From: Cavia porcellus
Lineage: Eukaryota; Chordata; Mammalia; Rodentia; Caviidae
Direction: 5' to 3'
DNA: 64,000 nt
NCBI RefSeq assembly: GCF_034190915.1
Contig: NW_026947492.1
Location: 18,172,001-18,236,000 of the forward strand
Shown: piece by piece, positions 48,485 through 60,252 of the stretch
Layout of the letters: the number at the start of each line of letters is the position of its first letter
Position numbering within the stretch: the first letter of the stretch is position 1
Translations under genes and position numbers: made by a program
Notes under the pieces: model-generated
Told to the model about the DNA's origin: nothing
Seen by the model: the letters and a program-made list of their open reading frames with translations, nothing else
Databases searched by the model: none

Positions 48485-50490
48485 TGGGAGTTCCTGAGAA
48501 GATGGTGGATCAATAAGCAGCAAGGTGAAGAGCCTCTTGGAGAAAAAGAGCTCAGATGCTAGAATTTAACACTATGGAGAAGACCAGATGAAAGGAGAAG
48601 GATTCTCATGATCCCAGGAAGAAACTAAGGGGAAAAAAAGGAATGAAAATAAAATTGTGGACAGAAGGCTGGAGCCAGATGCATTGTCACTGGAGCCAAT
48701 CCCACACTGTGCTAGGTACCCTGGAGTCAGACAACTCGCCATTGCACCAAAGTTGAAAGTTGACAAGCCCAAGTTCCTCAGCAGAAGGACGAATTGCAGT
48801 GGAGAACAGAGCCAGCATGGAGATCTGCACTAACCTGCAGTGAGTGCTCAGAATATGAGCCTCCTTTGGGAGGGGATGACTGGCTAGACAACATATTGGA
48901 ATCAGGCAGGACAGTCCTGAATCTGGAACTGTAATGATTTCAGTTGGTCATTCCTAGTTACAGAGCAGATTGGGGGAATCTGCTTGGGCTGGGTTATGCC
49001 CCTGGAGAGGAACCAGTAGGGATGAAATTGCCCCCGAAACTGTCCCAAACCATTTCCATCCAAGCGGCACACACTAATGTGGTGAAGAACCCCAATGGTT
49101 GATTTGCTTGGAAGGGAGAGGCCAGCCTACACTGCCCCTGTTTTCACTTCAGTGATCAAGAGCAAACTTGAGAAGGCAGAAATCCCTAGACAGCATGTTT
49201 CAGAGTAACTGTAACCAGTGCAGAAAGGGCCTGGGACCTCCACCATACATCTGTCTGGAAGAAACCAGAAACATGACAAGAGAAAGAAACAGGAAAAATT
49301 CCCCAGCCACCAATCCAGGGAATATGGGTCCAAGAAAGGTAGAAGAGATCAAGGGAAGCACACATGCAATATCAGAAATGGCATCAGCTGACATAAGGAA
49401 ATCTCATCTTATAGAAGAACTCAAAACAGAAATACAAATACAAGTAAAGCAAGACATAAGAAGATTCATAAAATAAATGCTAAGCACTTCTCAAGAAGAC
49501 ATGGATGAAAGAATGGAGGAACACAAAAAAGGAGGGAAACCTTAAATGAAGAACATTTTAAAAATCAAGATACATGAAGCAGATTCAAAGACATTACCAG
49601 GAAATTAAATCTCCATTGAAAGCTGGCAAAATTGCTTGAAAGAAATCAATGTATGACTATCAAAACTTGAAGATAGGTTTGCAATATGTGATCACAAAAG
49701 GAAAGATCCCTTAAAAATAACAAGGATCCAGGAAGTAACAATAGAAAGGCTAGCAGACAACACAGTGATATATAACTTAAGAATAAAAATTGTGAGTGAA
49801 GAAGCAGGGGTAAACACAAATGAAACACAAAGGCTATTCTCAGAAGTAATTAAGGAAAAGTTCCCAAGCATAGGAAAAGGAAATGATATTCAGATGTATG
49901 AGGCATACAGAACACCAGCCAACTACAACCAAAACAGATCTACATACAGACATATAATAATCAAGATCCCAGAAATCCACCACAAGAACAGAATATTAAA
50001 AGCGGCCAGAGAAAAGAAGCAGATCACCTACAAGGAAAAATCATCAAAATAACCACAGACTTATCAACACAAACTCTCAATTTGAGAAGAGCCTGGGGGG
50101 AAATAATCTAAGCCCTGAAAGAAAATAACATCAAACCCAAATTGATGTATCTTGAAAAACTATCTCTCAAAATTAATGGAAAAACAAGATGCTTCCATGA
50201 CAAAGAGGAACAGGGGAGTTCGTGACTACCAATCAACCCTATAAAAAATACAGAAGGACATTCTAGAGAGAGAAAAAAAATAAACAGCAGGATTTCAGGA
50301 ATAGTGGCAGAGAGCCCTAAGTGAATGGGACAGACAGTGAAACGAAGGAGAAAACTAGACAACCAATGGCAGAAAAATAGCATAGCATAGCAGAAATGAG
50401 GCAGAGAAGGTGGGTTATAATCTAACATAGATGGCTTTGATACACTAACAAAAAAAAAACACAAGCAGAGTAGTTCAGGAAATAGGGTCC
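48485..50490 (+). mobile_element. L1 5' part with ORF1 remains
   Basis: Starts in a 5' UTR-like segment (GAAGATGGTGGATC) and runs through a broken ORF1, the L1 nucleic-acid chaperone. The frame 49168-49476 gives a charged, coiled-coil-like N-terminal part. The frame 49765-50052 gives the RNA-binding and C-terminal section, with EAYRTPANYNQNRS followed by RHIIIKIPEIHHKNRILKAA and KKQITYK, typical of L1 ORF1. Later sections fade into AGEE-like DNA near 50450. In-frame stops separate the parts, so it is dead. It is missing from the left arm and so inserted after the duplication. Confidence 0.8.
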
Positions 50491-52740
50491 TTGTTCTCAG
50501 CTTCTTTTGCTTTTTTACTATGTGATGCCAAATATTACTTTATTGTGCTTTAAGAAAGCTACTGAAAGTAGCTGATGTCTCATCTTTGGTTAGACTGAAG
50601 AACTTTCAAAGACTGAAGAACAGAGAACTACTGAATTTCTTTTTCCTAAAAATTGCACATCTATATGATTCTATTTTTAGACCAGAAGTGGACTGAGACA
50701 GATCTGATGTTCTGTAGCATTCTAAATTTATGTTTAACTTGGTGTAGAATCGATTTTTAGAATACCTTGAATTTTTATGTGAACAATCATTAGTTTCTAA
50801 GAAAGTTTGTTTTAGCCTTTGCAATATAACTGCCATTTATTTTTTCTTGCCATATTACACTATCATCCCTAATCATGATGTAGGTATAAGTATGGAAAAC
50901 CATGTTTTCTTTTCTCATTGTGAGGTTAAAGAATGCATTCCTTATTGCTTTACATTCTTTCTCTCACTAAAATAATTTTAAAAGAATTATTTCCCTTGGT
51001 TCCTAACACTCAGGAACTCATGTGGTTCTAAGTGACAGCAGGAAATGTAAAATGAAAGGGCAAATTTTTTTCTCAAAGTTTTCTTCCATGAAATCATATT
51101 TGATATGACTCTGCATTCATGAATCTGTACATCTCTTTCATTTAAAAATGTTATGAAATGTATAGCTTATAGAGAAACATAGTATGTAAAATTGAAATAG
51201 AATTTTGATGACTGTTAGAATATACTTGAGAAATGATCAGAACATAATCACAGATGGTCTCCAGGTCAGTGGTTCAGGTGAGAAGGCTCTGGCTGCACAA
51301 TAGTGTGAGAGTAGCAAAGTGTGTATGTGCTGCACTGTGATTCCTGAATTTCCACCTGTTCTTTGTGTAATGAGTTTTTTGGCTCATTCTTATGAACTGC
51401 ATTTTGATTCTCAAATGTTGACATTTTCTTTGGTGTGATACTATTACAATGCTTTAAGCTACTATAAGCAATCTGAGAACAGTTAGGAATGATTAGGCAA
51501 GTTAAATTGTTCAGTAGCTAGGATGTTTTCAATTTGTGATGAATTCATTTGAACATAAATTCTTTATACATGTAGGACATCTGCACTTGAATTGATATTT
51601 CACTGCTTTACATATGTACAAATTTATTTTGATTATTTCTTTATCTTCTTATATAATAATCCCAACAGTCCAGTGAAATGCATGTTACTTTTTATATTCC
51701 TATCTTGTAAAGGGCAAGCTATGGCACAGACATGCTGCTACTTGTCCAAGATATTGTAATTTGAAAATGTGGAGCAGGATTCCAACACAGAACTTTTAAC
51801 TCTATATTTTCGTTTTGTCTATGAGGAATTCAGAAATTTCTAATTTCTAACTACACTGCTAGAATGTTATATTTAAGATCTCAGCAGGACACTCAGCAAC
51901 CATTTCCACTAAGTGTATAAAGATCAAAACTTTAGTATGGATGCTACACATTAAAAGTCATTTTGGAACTACCTCTGGAAAAACAAAACCTAAGGTGAAC
52001 TACTGCAGTCCTTTACAACTTCACATAAAAGAATAAGTAAGCCTAGATATAAACTCCATGGAAGATCAGTATTAAAGACACAAGAACAAACAGAATTGAA
52101 CCAAAATGATGAATTTCCTTTTGAGATGACGCTGATGGGGAGATGAGAGTTTAATTTTTTCTCAAGAAGAACACCTTTGAAAGAGAAGTAGATGATGTTT
52201 GCAGAATTGTTGAACACAGGTGGGTGCAGTATTTTAATCATTAAGTACACCTTTCATGGATAAATTCTCAGCCTTCTGGACATGAGTTTTCCTGTGCTAT
52301 GGGGCAGTGACTGAACCATTCATTCCTAGAGTCTGGTTGCTGTGTTTAGATGAGAAGAAGTTTCATGGTTCCAAAACACCAAGAGTGTGATCTGCATTAA
52401 AATTTAATGCCAAGATAAAAGACTTCTGCCTCCAAGTTCACTAGTGGAGGAAAGATCCAAACAAGGGAGAAAATGATGAGATGGTGCTGTCCAGTCCTGT
52501 GATGTTCATTTTTTTAACAGCAGCTTTGTTTTCATATGGCAGCACAGGCCCTGGCTCTATTGGCTAAACTGAAGATGCTGATTTTTTTAAACCATATTTA
52601 GCTTTTAAAACTTCAGTGAGGGGAAGACAATGTCACTCAGCACCAAGTAACATTAGAGTCAAGCTCTATGGCTTTAGATTGGTTATGTTCTGACATTTCT
52701 GGATTGTGTCTCACATTCATAAAAGAAAGGATTGTAAGAG
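50491..52740. other. Right-arm flank upstream of the OR pseudogene
   Basis: The stretch 51570-52740 is the reverse partner of 5070-7250. I could not align 50491-51560 with confidence to the left arm, where an LTR-like block and an ID sit instead. No coding region is seen. Confidence 0.5.
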
Positions 52741-52761
52741 CACTTGTGTGTGGTGAGCTTA

Positions 52762-52784
52762 ATTCTTTTTTCCTGCGTCCATAG
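52762..52784 (+). promoter_or_regulatory. Splice acceptor of the OR coding exon
   Basis: A T/C-rich tract followed by CCATAG directly before ATTCTACAGAGGAAGA and the start codon at 52801. OR coding exons usually join to untranslated 5' exons through such a site. The left-arm sister has AT in place of AG. Confidence 0.6.
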
Positions 52785-52800
52785 ATTCTACAGAGGAAGA

Positions 52801-53758
52801 ATGGCTCCTGAAAATGGCTCTTTTGTGACTGAATTTGTTTTGATGGGGTTAACAGAAAGACCAGACCTCCAGCTCTCACTGTTCTTCCTGTTTCTAGTAA
52901 TGTACGTGGTCACAACTTTAGGAAATTTAAGCTTAATAATTCTGATTGGGTTGAATTCACATCTTCACACTCCCATGTACTTTCTTCTCTTTAACTTGTC
53001 TTTCATTGACCTTCATTATACTGCTGTATTTACACCCAAAATGCTAATAAATTTCTTATCACAGAAGAATGTTATCTCCTACAGAGGCTGTATGACCCAG
53101 CTCTACTTTTACTGTTTTTTTCATTATTTCTGAAATCTATGTGCTGACATCATTGGCTTATGATTGCTATGTGGCCATCTGTGATCCCTTGTTGTATAAC
53201 ACTGGCATGTCTTCTAAAGTGTGTTGCAGCCTTATGCTTGGCTTCTACCTGATGGCGTTCTCTGATGCCATGGCCCACGTGGGATGCATGCTGAGACTGA
53301 CCTTCTGTGATGCAAATGCCATCAACCAGTATTTCTGTGACATCTTCCCTTTGCTTGAGCTCTCCTGCAGTAGCAGCTATGTCAATGAGCTTGTGGTTTT
53401 CACTATGGCTGGATTTAACAACATCGTGCCCTGTGTCACCATCTTTTTGTCTTAGGTGTTCATCCTCTCTGGTAAATTTAAAATACACTCCATGTAGGGC
53501 AAGTCGAAATCTTTCAGCACCTGCGGTTCCCACATAATTACAGTTTCCTTGTTTTTCAGATCATGTGCATTTATGTATCTGAAGTCATCCTCTGCTAGGT
53601 CTATGAATCAGGGAAAAATCTCCTCTGTCTTTTACACCAGCGTAGTTCCTACGATGAACTCTGTGATCTATAGCTGGAGGAACAAAGATGTGAAAGTTGC
53701 TTCTGCTTTTGGCAGAAGATAGCTTTGATCAGAAACAATCTCTTTCTGTGCATGTGCT
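52801..53758 (+). pseudogene. OR8B-like olfactory receptor pseudogene (right-arm copy)
   Basis: Starts MAPENGSFVTEFVLMG and keeps TM1 [20 protein letters not shown] and [12 protein letters not shown]. One extra T in the TM3 T run (about 53117-53123) shifts the frame to a TGA at 53131-53133. In the shifted frame the receptor goes on through AYDCYVAIC (DRY changed to DCY), [24 protein letters not shown] and TM5, until a TAG at 53453-53455 and another at 53495-53497. [10 protein letters not shown] of TM6 and a TM7 with NSVIYSWRN (usual NPLIYSLRN) follow, and the C-tail is broken by a small deletion near 53700. It is the sister of 3285-4960. A minimum of one frameshift and two stops makes it non-functional. 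Confidence 0.94.
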
Positions 53759-56055
53759 TGCAACACAAATTAATTCTAAGTTTATATAAAATGTTTCTCT
53801 TCAAAACTTCATTATCATATTTCTTTTTTAGCTTGGAAGGCAAGTTCTTGTTTGCCAAAAAAAATTTTAGCAGTATTTTTTCTCTTTTTCTTTATCATTT
53901 TCACCTCTCACCATTTTTCCTTTTATGGGTGACATGAAATGAAAATGAAAAAAAATGAGGTTGACAATGTAGTCTAGAAAGAGATGTACAACTGATGTCA
54001 GAAGACTGTTTGTTTTAGGTTTTTTCTTCTTTAAAGAGTTATAGGATGTTAAATTATTAACCTCTTGTAGTTTCACTAGCCCTTCTATTCAATAAAAACA
54101 TATTAATAATCTAATAAGTATTAGTTATACTTCACAAGGTACAGTAAATAAAGCTGACTAAAAGTATAATGCATAGTGTTTACAGCTGTGATAGAGAGTG
54201 TACTTGCTGGACTATACAGAAACATCTATATTTATAAACTGCTAGCATATGCAAGACATAGAGTCCTACCCAACGTAAGCCTAGCATACAGACAACCTGT
54301 GAGATTCATGTTTCATTAAAAAAATGACAAATAAAAGTTGTTCTATCCAAAAACACAACATCAGCATAGTGTCGTTTTATTTCATGAGGTGAAGAATCAT
54401 TCATTATTTTCGAAGAAAGTGCTCATACTGACAATGAAGAAGAGAAAGAAGGTAAGAAACAGAGAAGGAAGGAAAGAAGCAAGGAAGCAAGGAAAAATTA
54501 TTCTTTTCTAAATGCCCTTGTGTTGTTTTTGTTCAAGTGAACACCTTGATGGCATTTTTTGTGTGGCTGTGTAGATTAGAGATGATTATGCAAGATGGCA
54601 ACAGAAATTTCTTGAGAAGGAGAATTAGATTTAGTTTCAGTCTTTTGTTTGCTCTTTTTTTTTTTTTTAACTTTTTATCAGTACTAGGGATCGAACTCAC
54701 AACTGCCTGCTTGCAAGGCAGGTGCTTATGCCGCTGAGCTAAATCCCCAGCCCCCTAGTTTCAGTCTTTTAATTGAGAACATTGAGGTTTAGGGAAGAAT
54801 GGAAGGCACAGACCAGGTACTAATGAAACACACTGTTAACTAGTAAGAGATCTCTGTTTGAAAAATGAAAAATATATATTTAAAAGCATTTTAGAGTGAT
54901 CCCATATCTTGCACTGTAGAGTACTCTAGCTATCGTCAACTCTTCATAAATATTTGGAAAAATCTTTGAATCAGAATCGACATACATTAATATTGTTTTG
55001 AGGAATGAAACTGACCATATTTGTGAGAAATCAGAAAGAAAAACACAACTTCAAGAAATAAAATAATGTCAATTTAAATTCAAGTTTAAAGAAGGAATTT
55101 AAAAAGTCAAATAATGGGAAAATACTGTCTACTATTTTCTTTTCTCTTTTTTGGAAAACCATAGAAACTTAGAAATTATAGATGTCTCTGGATATAACAC
55201 AAGTCTAGAACTTTTGTTTTTAAAAAAAGATTAACCAAGTGGGCAGCAGGACTTGGGAACAGCTAAATCACTCCTGTTTTGGTTGATTTTCATGCACTAT
55301 AATGCTTTGGAATATAAGGAATGAAAACCTGATATTTCAGCTGAGAGAGCAGTGAGAATTGGTAAACTCCTTTGGTGAATGAAAAAAATTGTTGTAAATT
55401 ATCTTCGAGAGGAGGATGACATATAATTTTCCCTTTTTGAATCCAGAGTCAATGACTATTTAAAAATTCCTCCCCTGATGCACAAGGTGACAATTTACAT
55501 AATTTGTAAAATAACTGTAATAAGATATACTCTTTTCCCTTTTAAAGAACAGTCAATTCAGTGTTTGAGTACTATAAAACTTAACATCACTGGTTTGCTG
55601 GCTTGTATGCTTCATATGCGTAGCTTTGCTAAATTTTTCATTGAAGGCTTGAAGTAATCAATTCTTCCCTTCTATGGCTGTAATGTCAACATATTTGCCA
55701 TTTCTCCCCAAGTTTTAGCTATCTATAATTACTGAATTACTATAATTACTGAATGGAATGATTTGTTCCATTTGTTTTGCTGTTCCTATGGTTACAATTT
55801 TTTACACGTGTACTAAAAGTATATTTAAATAAAAAAATAACATTTTTGTCACTTAATATCCTTTGACTGCATTGCAGAGACTGTGTCTGCACCTTGTATC
55901 TTTCACTGGCACTTGAACTGATTGACCAAGCTGTATTAAACCAGATCCCTGAACTTTCATCTGAAGAACCTCAAAAAATATATTGTTTTGAAAGTTAAAA
56001 TCTTAAAAATTAAGTCTATTTTTGAAAATAAATTTCAAAACTTTAATTTGTAAAT
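53759..56055. other. Downstream flank of the right-arm OR, no gene
   Basis: Aligns in reverse with 1000-3280, for example 55290-55380 with 1620-1710 and 55590-55740 with 1290-1440. It contains a GGAA-rich tract at 54440-54495 and the ID at 54647-54755. Confidence 0.6.
54647..54755 (-). mobile_element. Young ID SINE with perfect 15-base duplication
   Basis: The reverse complement is a well-preserved ID: GGGGCTGGGGATTTAGCTCA with the A box, the GCACCTGCCTTGCAAGCAGG core, B box GAGTTCGATCC and an A-rich tail. The 15-mer TAGTTTCAGTCTTTT flanks it exactly at 54632-54646 and 54756-54770. The left arm has no such element, so it landed after the inverted duplication. Confidence 0.95.
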
Positions 56056-56059
56056 GTGA

Positions 56060-56625
56060 TAAAGTATACAAAGTTCTCAAAAAAAAACCCTTTAAACAGA
56101 AATGCAGTTTGACCCTGTAATTTCTTTTCTAGAAATTGTTCTAAAGACTTAAAGAACTTAGATTAGTCAGGCATGCACACTTGAGTTTATATCTGCACAA
56201 CTCTGATTGCTAAATCTTGGACACACCCTACATGTCCATCAGCAGCTGAATTGGTAAAGAAAATGTATTTTATATATTTAATGCTATTTCTTAGCCATGC
56301 AAAAGGATATATTTGAGTCATGTGTAAAAAATAGATGCACCTTGGCGCCATAATATTAAGGGAAATAAATCAGACATGTTTTCTCTTTGTACTACGAGAA
56401 ACACATAGTACAAATTATTTAAAAAACAAACTTAAAGATAGATGACAGGAAACAGGAGGTAGGTCTTCTGCAAGTGGGAATAAGAAGTAGAGATTTATAG
56501 AAGTAGAGGAGAGTGAGGAAAGAGAAAGGAGAAGTACAAAGAAGTAAGATGTGCTGTGTGCACGCATGAACTCCCCACCACCACGAATGTGATCACCAGA
56601 TACTGCAAATATGTACTGAGGTACC
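56060..56625 (+). mobile_element. L1 3' end (right-arm copy)
   Basis: ORF2 3' end and 3' UTR in forward orientation (TGTCCATCAGCAGCTGAAT-type block, then GAAATAAATCAGACATG), with an A/G-rich tail. It is the reverse partner of 440-1000. Confidence 0.75.
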
Positions 56626-56629
56626 GTGG

Positions 56630-56800
56630 ACCTGGCATTCAATGGGGATCCCGGTGGAAACTTACCTGAGAAGAGAGGTGTGCCCTCATTCCACTAGAAA
56701 GTGACCCGGCGGAACTCTGCTTCAGAACCCTCCCACAGCTCGACCCATGAGTCTCTTCACGTACATCTAATAAAACTGCACTCATAAAAAAGCAAATCTA
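56630..56800 (+). repeat. Shared repeat segment, possible LTR 3' end
   Basis: Partner of 196-420. It contains AATAAAAC near 56770 after a GC-richer block. Origin as discussed there. Confidence 0.35.
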
Positions 56801-57099
56801 AGTCTTTTAATAGGACTTTAGTGATAGTTCATCATGGCTTAAATTTACATTTCCCTAATGATGAATGATTTGAAGACCTTTTTCTCTTTAGATGTTATAT
56901 TTCAGAGTGATTTAGATTCATAGTAAATTTGATGAAAATATATACAGATTTCCCATGTAACTCCTGCTCCTACACATTCACAAACTCCTTTGTCAATAGA
57001 TTTTCTATCAGAATAACAAACATTTTATAATTGATGAACTCATCTTGATGGACTGCAAGCACCTGAGCTCCATAGAGTTCAGTGGTGTCCACACTTGGT

Positions 57100-57765
57100 G
57101 TTTTAGATTCTATGAGTTTGAGCAGATACAGGACACGTATAAACCACTAAAGCACACACAGCACTTCATTGGCCTTCATTACACAGTGTATTTTCATTTT
57201 CATTTTCCATTATTTATCTATTCTTCACTCCCTAATCCTCTACCTCCTAGAAAGTACTGGTCTTTTTACTGACTTTATTTTTGCCATTATAGGAGCACCA
57301 TAGAGTTGGAATTAAATGCATGTGTCATTTTCAAATTGACCTCTTCTATTTGGGAATACATATTTGATATTTATACTTTTTCATGGCTTGGTAGCTCTCT
57401 TTTACTGATGAATAATATTTCACTGAATACACCACTATTTATTTACTCATTTTGTACAACTCAGAAATGAAGTTATGTACTCATTCTTTATAGCTGGCTT
57501 TTTTTATGTTTTCAAAGTTCATTTATTTTGGAACTTACAAGTATGCATCATTTCCAAGTCTTTGGTTGAGTGGTAGTAAACTATTTAGATATATCACTTT
57601 TTATTTACACATTAACCAATTGATGAACATTTAGAAGTTATCTATTCTTGGTTATTATAAGTAATAATATTCTTAACATTCATGCACATGATTTGTGGGA
57701 ATACACATTTTCACTTTCCTTAAACATATAGCTAGGAGGGAAATTACTGGTTCCTACTGAAACCC
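57100..57765 (-). mobile_element. Old L1 fragment, distal part
   Basis: Reverse L1 ORF2 3' DNA, with the section CCAATTGATGAACATTTAGAAG and GGGAATACACATTTTCACTTTCC leading to GCTAGGAGGGAAATTACTGG. It continues at 58500 on the far side of an LTR-like insertion. Confidence 0.65.
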
Positions 57766-57769
57766 CTAC

Positions 57770-58498
57770 AAGAGGTCTCAGTCCAACCCTCCCTGCAATA
57801 TGGCACACAGGTGCAAAGGAAAGACAAAGAGAAAAAGATCTGCAGTTGAGGGACTCCAGGATAACGCGGTGTTCTCTGGGGAACAAAAAGCCTCATCATC
57901 TCCACAACTTCGTAGTTTTATTGCTATCAACCAGGGAAATGGGTGGGAGTCACCACAGAGTGCTTAGGGAAAAGAAACTTTGTACCCATTGGTTGTAAAG
58001 TGAAACAGAACAACATTTTACCAGGCACAAACACCTCCAGTTAGCAATATAAGGATAATCTGAAGTCTGAAACGCTGACACTTTTACTAGCAGGAAGACA
58101 TAATATTTTCTGAGTCCCATGGCCTCAGCTGAGATGTTGTCTTCCGTTTTAGCCCTAGAATCTCAGAGGCTGCTACACCAGCCTCCATCCCAGCCATCAA
58201 CACAAGGCTATTCTAGTGCCAGCATTGCCTTTTGCTGTTAATGAGACCACTGGTGCCTCAGTCAAACTCCACAACAGTTTTTTGGCCAATTAAAGGAAAC
58301 TTTGCTTCGGTGTAGCCAGCTGTATGTATTTCATTGGATAGAGTGAAGGAGAGGTCAGGGACAGATTGCAGCAAGGGCTTTGTTTCTCAGGAGAGAGCAG
58401 AGTGGGGCCATCCTTTGGTTCCAATGGTAATTCTGTTCCTAAACTTGCGAAAACAATGCATTTTTTATAAGTGGTTAAAACCATTAAACACACCCATC
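57770..58498 (-). mobile_element. Candidate solo LTR nested in L1
   Basis: About 730 bases with L1 on both sides and none inside. On the - strand there is a U3-like part, an AGCAATAAAACTACG polyA-like site and about 160 bases of U5-like DNA ending GGGGTTTCA. No target-site duplication is evident, and about 100 bases of L1 consensus seem to be missing at the junction. Family unknown. Confidence 0.5.
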
Positions 58499-59115
58499 TG
58501 TAGTGTATGAGAATCCCAAGCTTTCACACCTCTAACATTTGACATTTGTTGTCGTCTTTATTAAAAACATTCTTATGAGTTTGGGGTGGTCTTTATGATT
58601 GATTTCTATTTTCTTTATTATTAGCAATTTTGAGCATCTTTTTCAGTGTCTTGCATATCTTCTTGTGAGGAATGTGTGTGTTCTAATATGTTGCCTATTT
58701 TAAAAAGACTTTTTTTCTGAAATTTTATACTTGAAGGAGTTATTAATGAACTTGGAGTGCTAATGCTTATGCTATATGATTTGGAAATGTTTCATTCTGT
58801 GACTCATTCTTTCCTTCATTTAATCATGTTGATTCAAACTCAAAAATTTACTTTTGATCAAATTCAATTTGTCTTTTACTTTTTTATCCTTAGAATATAG
58901 TACCTAAGAAATCACTGTTTATCTCAAGATCAAATATATTTACTCTCATTTTTTTCTCATAATGGTTTTATTATAAAATTTCTTACATTTAAATCTATGA
59001 TTCACTTTGACTATTGTAAGATAAGCACCAAAGTCACCTTTTCCATGTCAATCACCACTTATCCCAGCACTTTTTGTTGAAAAGACAAGTCTTTGTCAGC
59101 AAGTTAGCCTTATTG
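58499..59115 (-). mobile_element. Old L1 fragment, proximal part
   Basis: Continues the L1 of 57100-57765: GTATGAGAATCCCAAGC section, TTGAGCATCTTTTTCA section, then CACCACTTATCCCAGCAC section near 59050, all typical of old L1 read in reverse. Confidence 0.65.
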
Positions 59116-60077
59116 GAAATAAAAATGATCATGAATTGAGGATTTATTTTTAACTCTCAATTTTATTCCACTTGAAATTCATGTTTTATACATTTATCTG
59201 TCAGAATTTGAATGCACTCAAATTGTCTCTATGCATTGTTTCTTTCACATGTTATGAGTTCTTTACATCCCATTTCTACAGTTTTAAATTCCCTATTTAA
59301 AACATGAAAGTAAAAGAAGGATAGTGTAAGAATGCTTTAAAGATACTATTTCATAATTGTGATCTCCCAAGACTCAGAAAAGTGTAATGGAAAGAGGAAA
59401 AGTCTTTCTCAACATTCTTTTTTCATAGAAGCACTGCTGGAAATAACTGCTATCTTTGACAAAGAGCAAAACAAAAGATAACTAATAAAAAGCTGAGATC
59501 TTTTACAGATGGGAAGATCGAGAGGTGAAGGGATGAAAGGGGAAGGAGGAGAAAGGGATAAAAATGAGGAAAGATGGTTTATGTACACACATCAGCGTTC
59601 TGAGAAGAATGTGATCCTTATGGAATAAATGCACTAATAAAATGAAAATTGAACAAAAATAAATAAAAAATTGCACGTTTCTCACAGTTAAGAGGAAATG
59701 TGATCACAGATTAAGTACTACATTTTTCAGTATTATTATTTTCTGCAAGTTTAAGAATTAGAGGAATGTTTATCAAGGTTCCTAATTGGATTTTAAATAG
59801 TTGTTTAAGGCTTTCATTTGTTGTATTTCTTAGATGAATTTTAAAGTTAGTGCTCACCTAAGTTAAACTTCATATTAGAAGAGATGGCTATCTATGTTAA
59901 AATTTAAGCATTAATTTTCAAATGGCAAAGTTTTCATTTTCTAAGTAGATCTAAGAATCTACTTAGATTACACAACTATATATGTTCATCCATAAGAAAG
60001 TTTAACATAGATTTACTTCCAGCAGGAGAGTCACACACAAATTTCTAGTAGTTGTTCAGAAACAAACACTTAACAAA
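59116..60077. other. Gene-free stretch, possible L1 tail
   Basis: The part 59480-59680 resembles a purine-rich L1 3' UTR and A-rich tail in forward orientation. The rest is AT-rich with nothing I can name. Confidence 0.35.
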
Positions 60078-60252
60078 GTAGAGCTGGGTGTGATTACACA
60101 TGCCCGTAATCTCAGTACTCCGAGAAGCTGAGGAGGGAGGATAATAAATTTGAAGTCCTTGTTTCAAAATTTAATAAATAAATAAATAGGCTTGTGTTGT
60201 GACTCAGTGAAAAGACCCTAGGTTCAATGTCCAGTACCATAAAGCAAACAAA
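60078..60252 (+). mobile_element. B1-ID composite SINE
   Basis: A 7SL-like first unit (GAGCTGGGTGTGATTACACA, then TCTCAGTACTC and GCTGAGGAGGGAGGA) is joined through an (AAAT)n linker to an ID-like second unit (GACTCAGTGAAAAGACC, then GGTTCAATGTCCAGTACC). Dimers of a B1-like and an ID-like unit are known from some rodent lineages, including squirrel relatives and others. It could also be two independent insertions. Confidence 0.7.

Larger units (their letters stand above)
44080..57030. repeat. Right arm of the large inverted duplication
   Basis: The reverse-complement partner of 1-12160; anchors are listed with the left arm. It is a little longer because of an L1 with ORF1 (48485-50490), AT microsatellites and an ID SINE (54647-54755) that the left arm lacks. 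The left arm in turn has its own LTRs and IDs. The inner end is at about 44080. The outer end cannot be set, since the left arm leaves the window. Confidence 0.85.
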
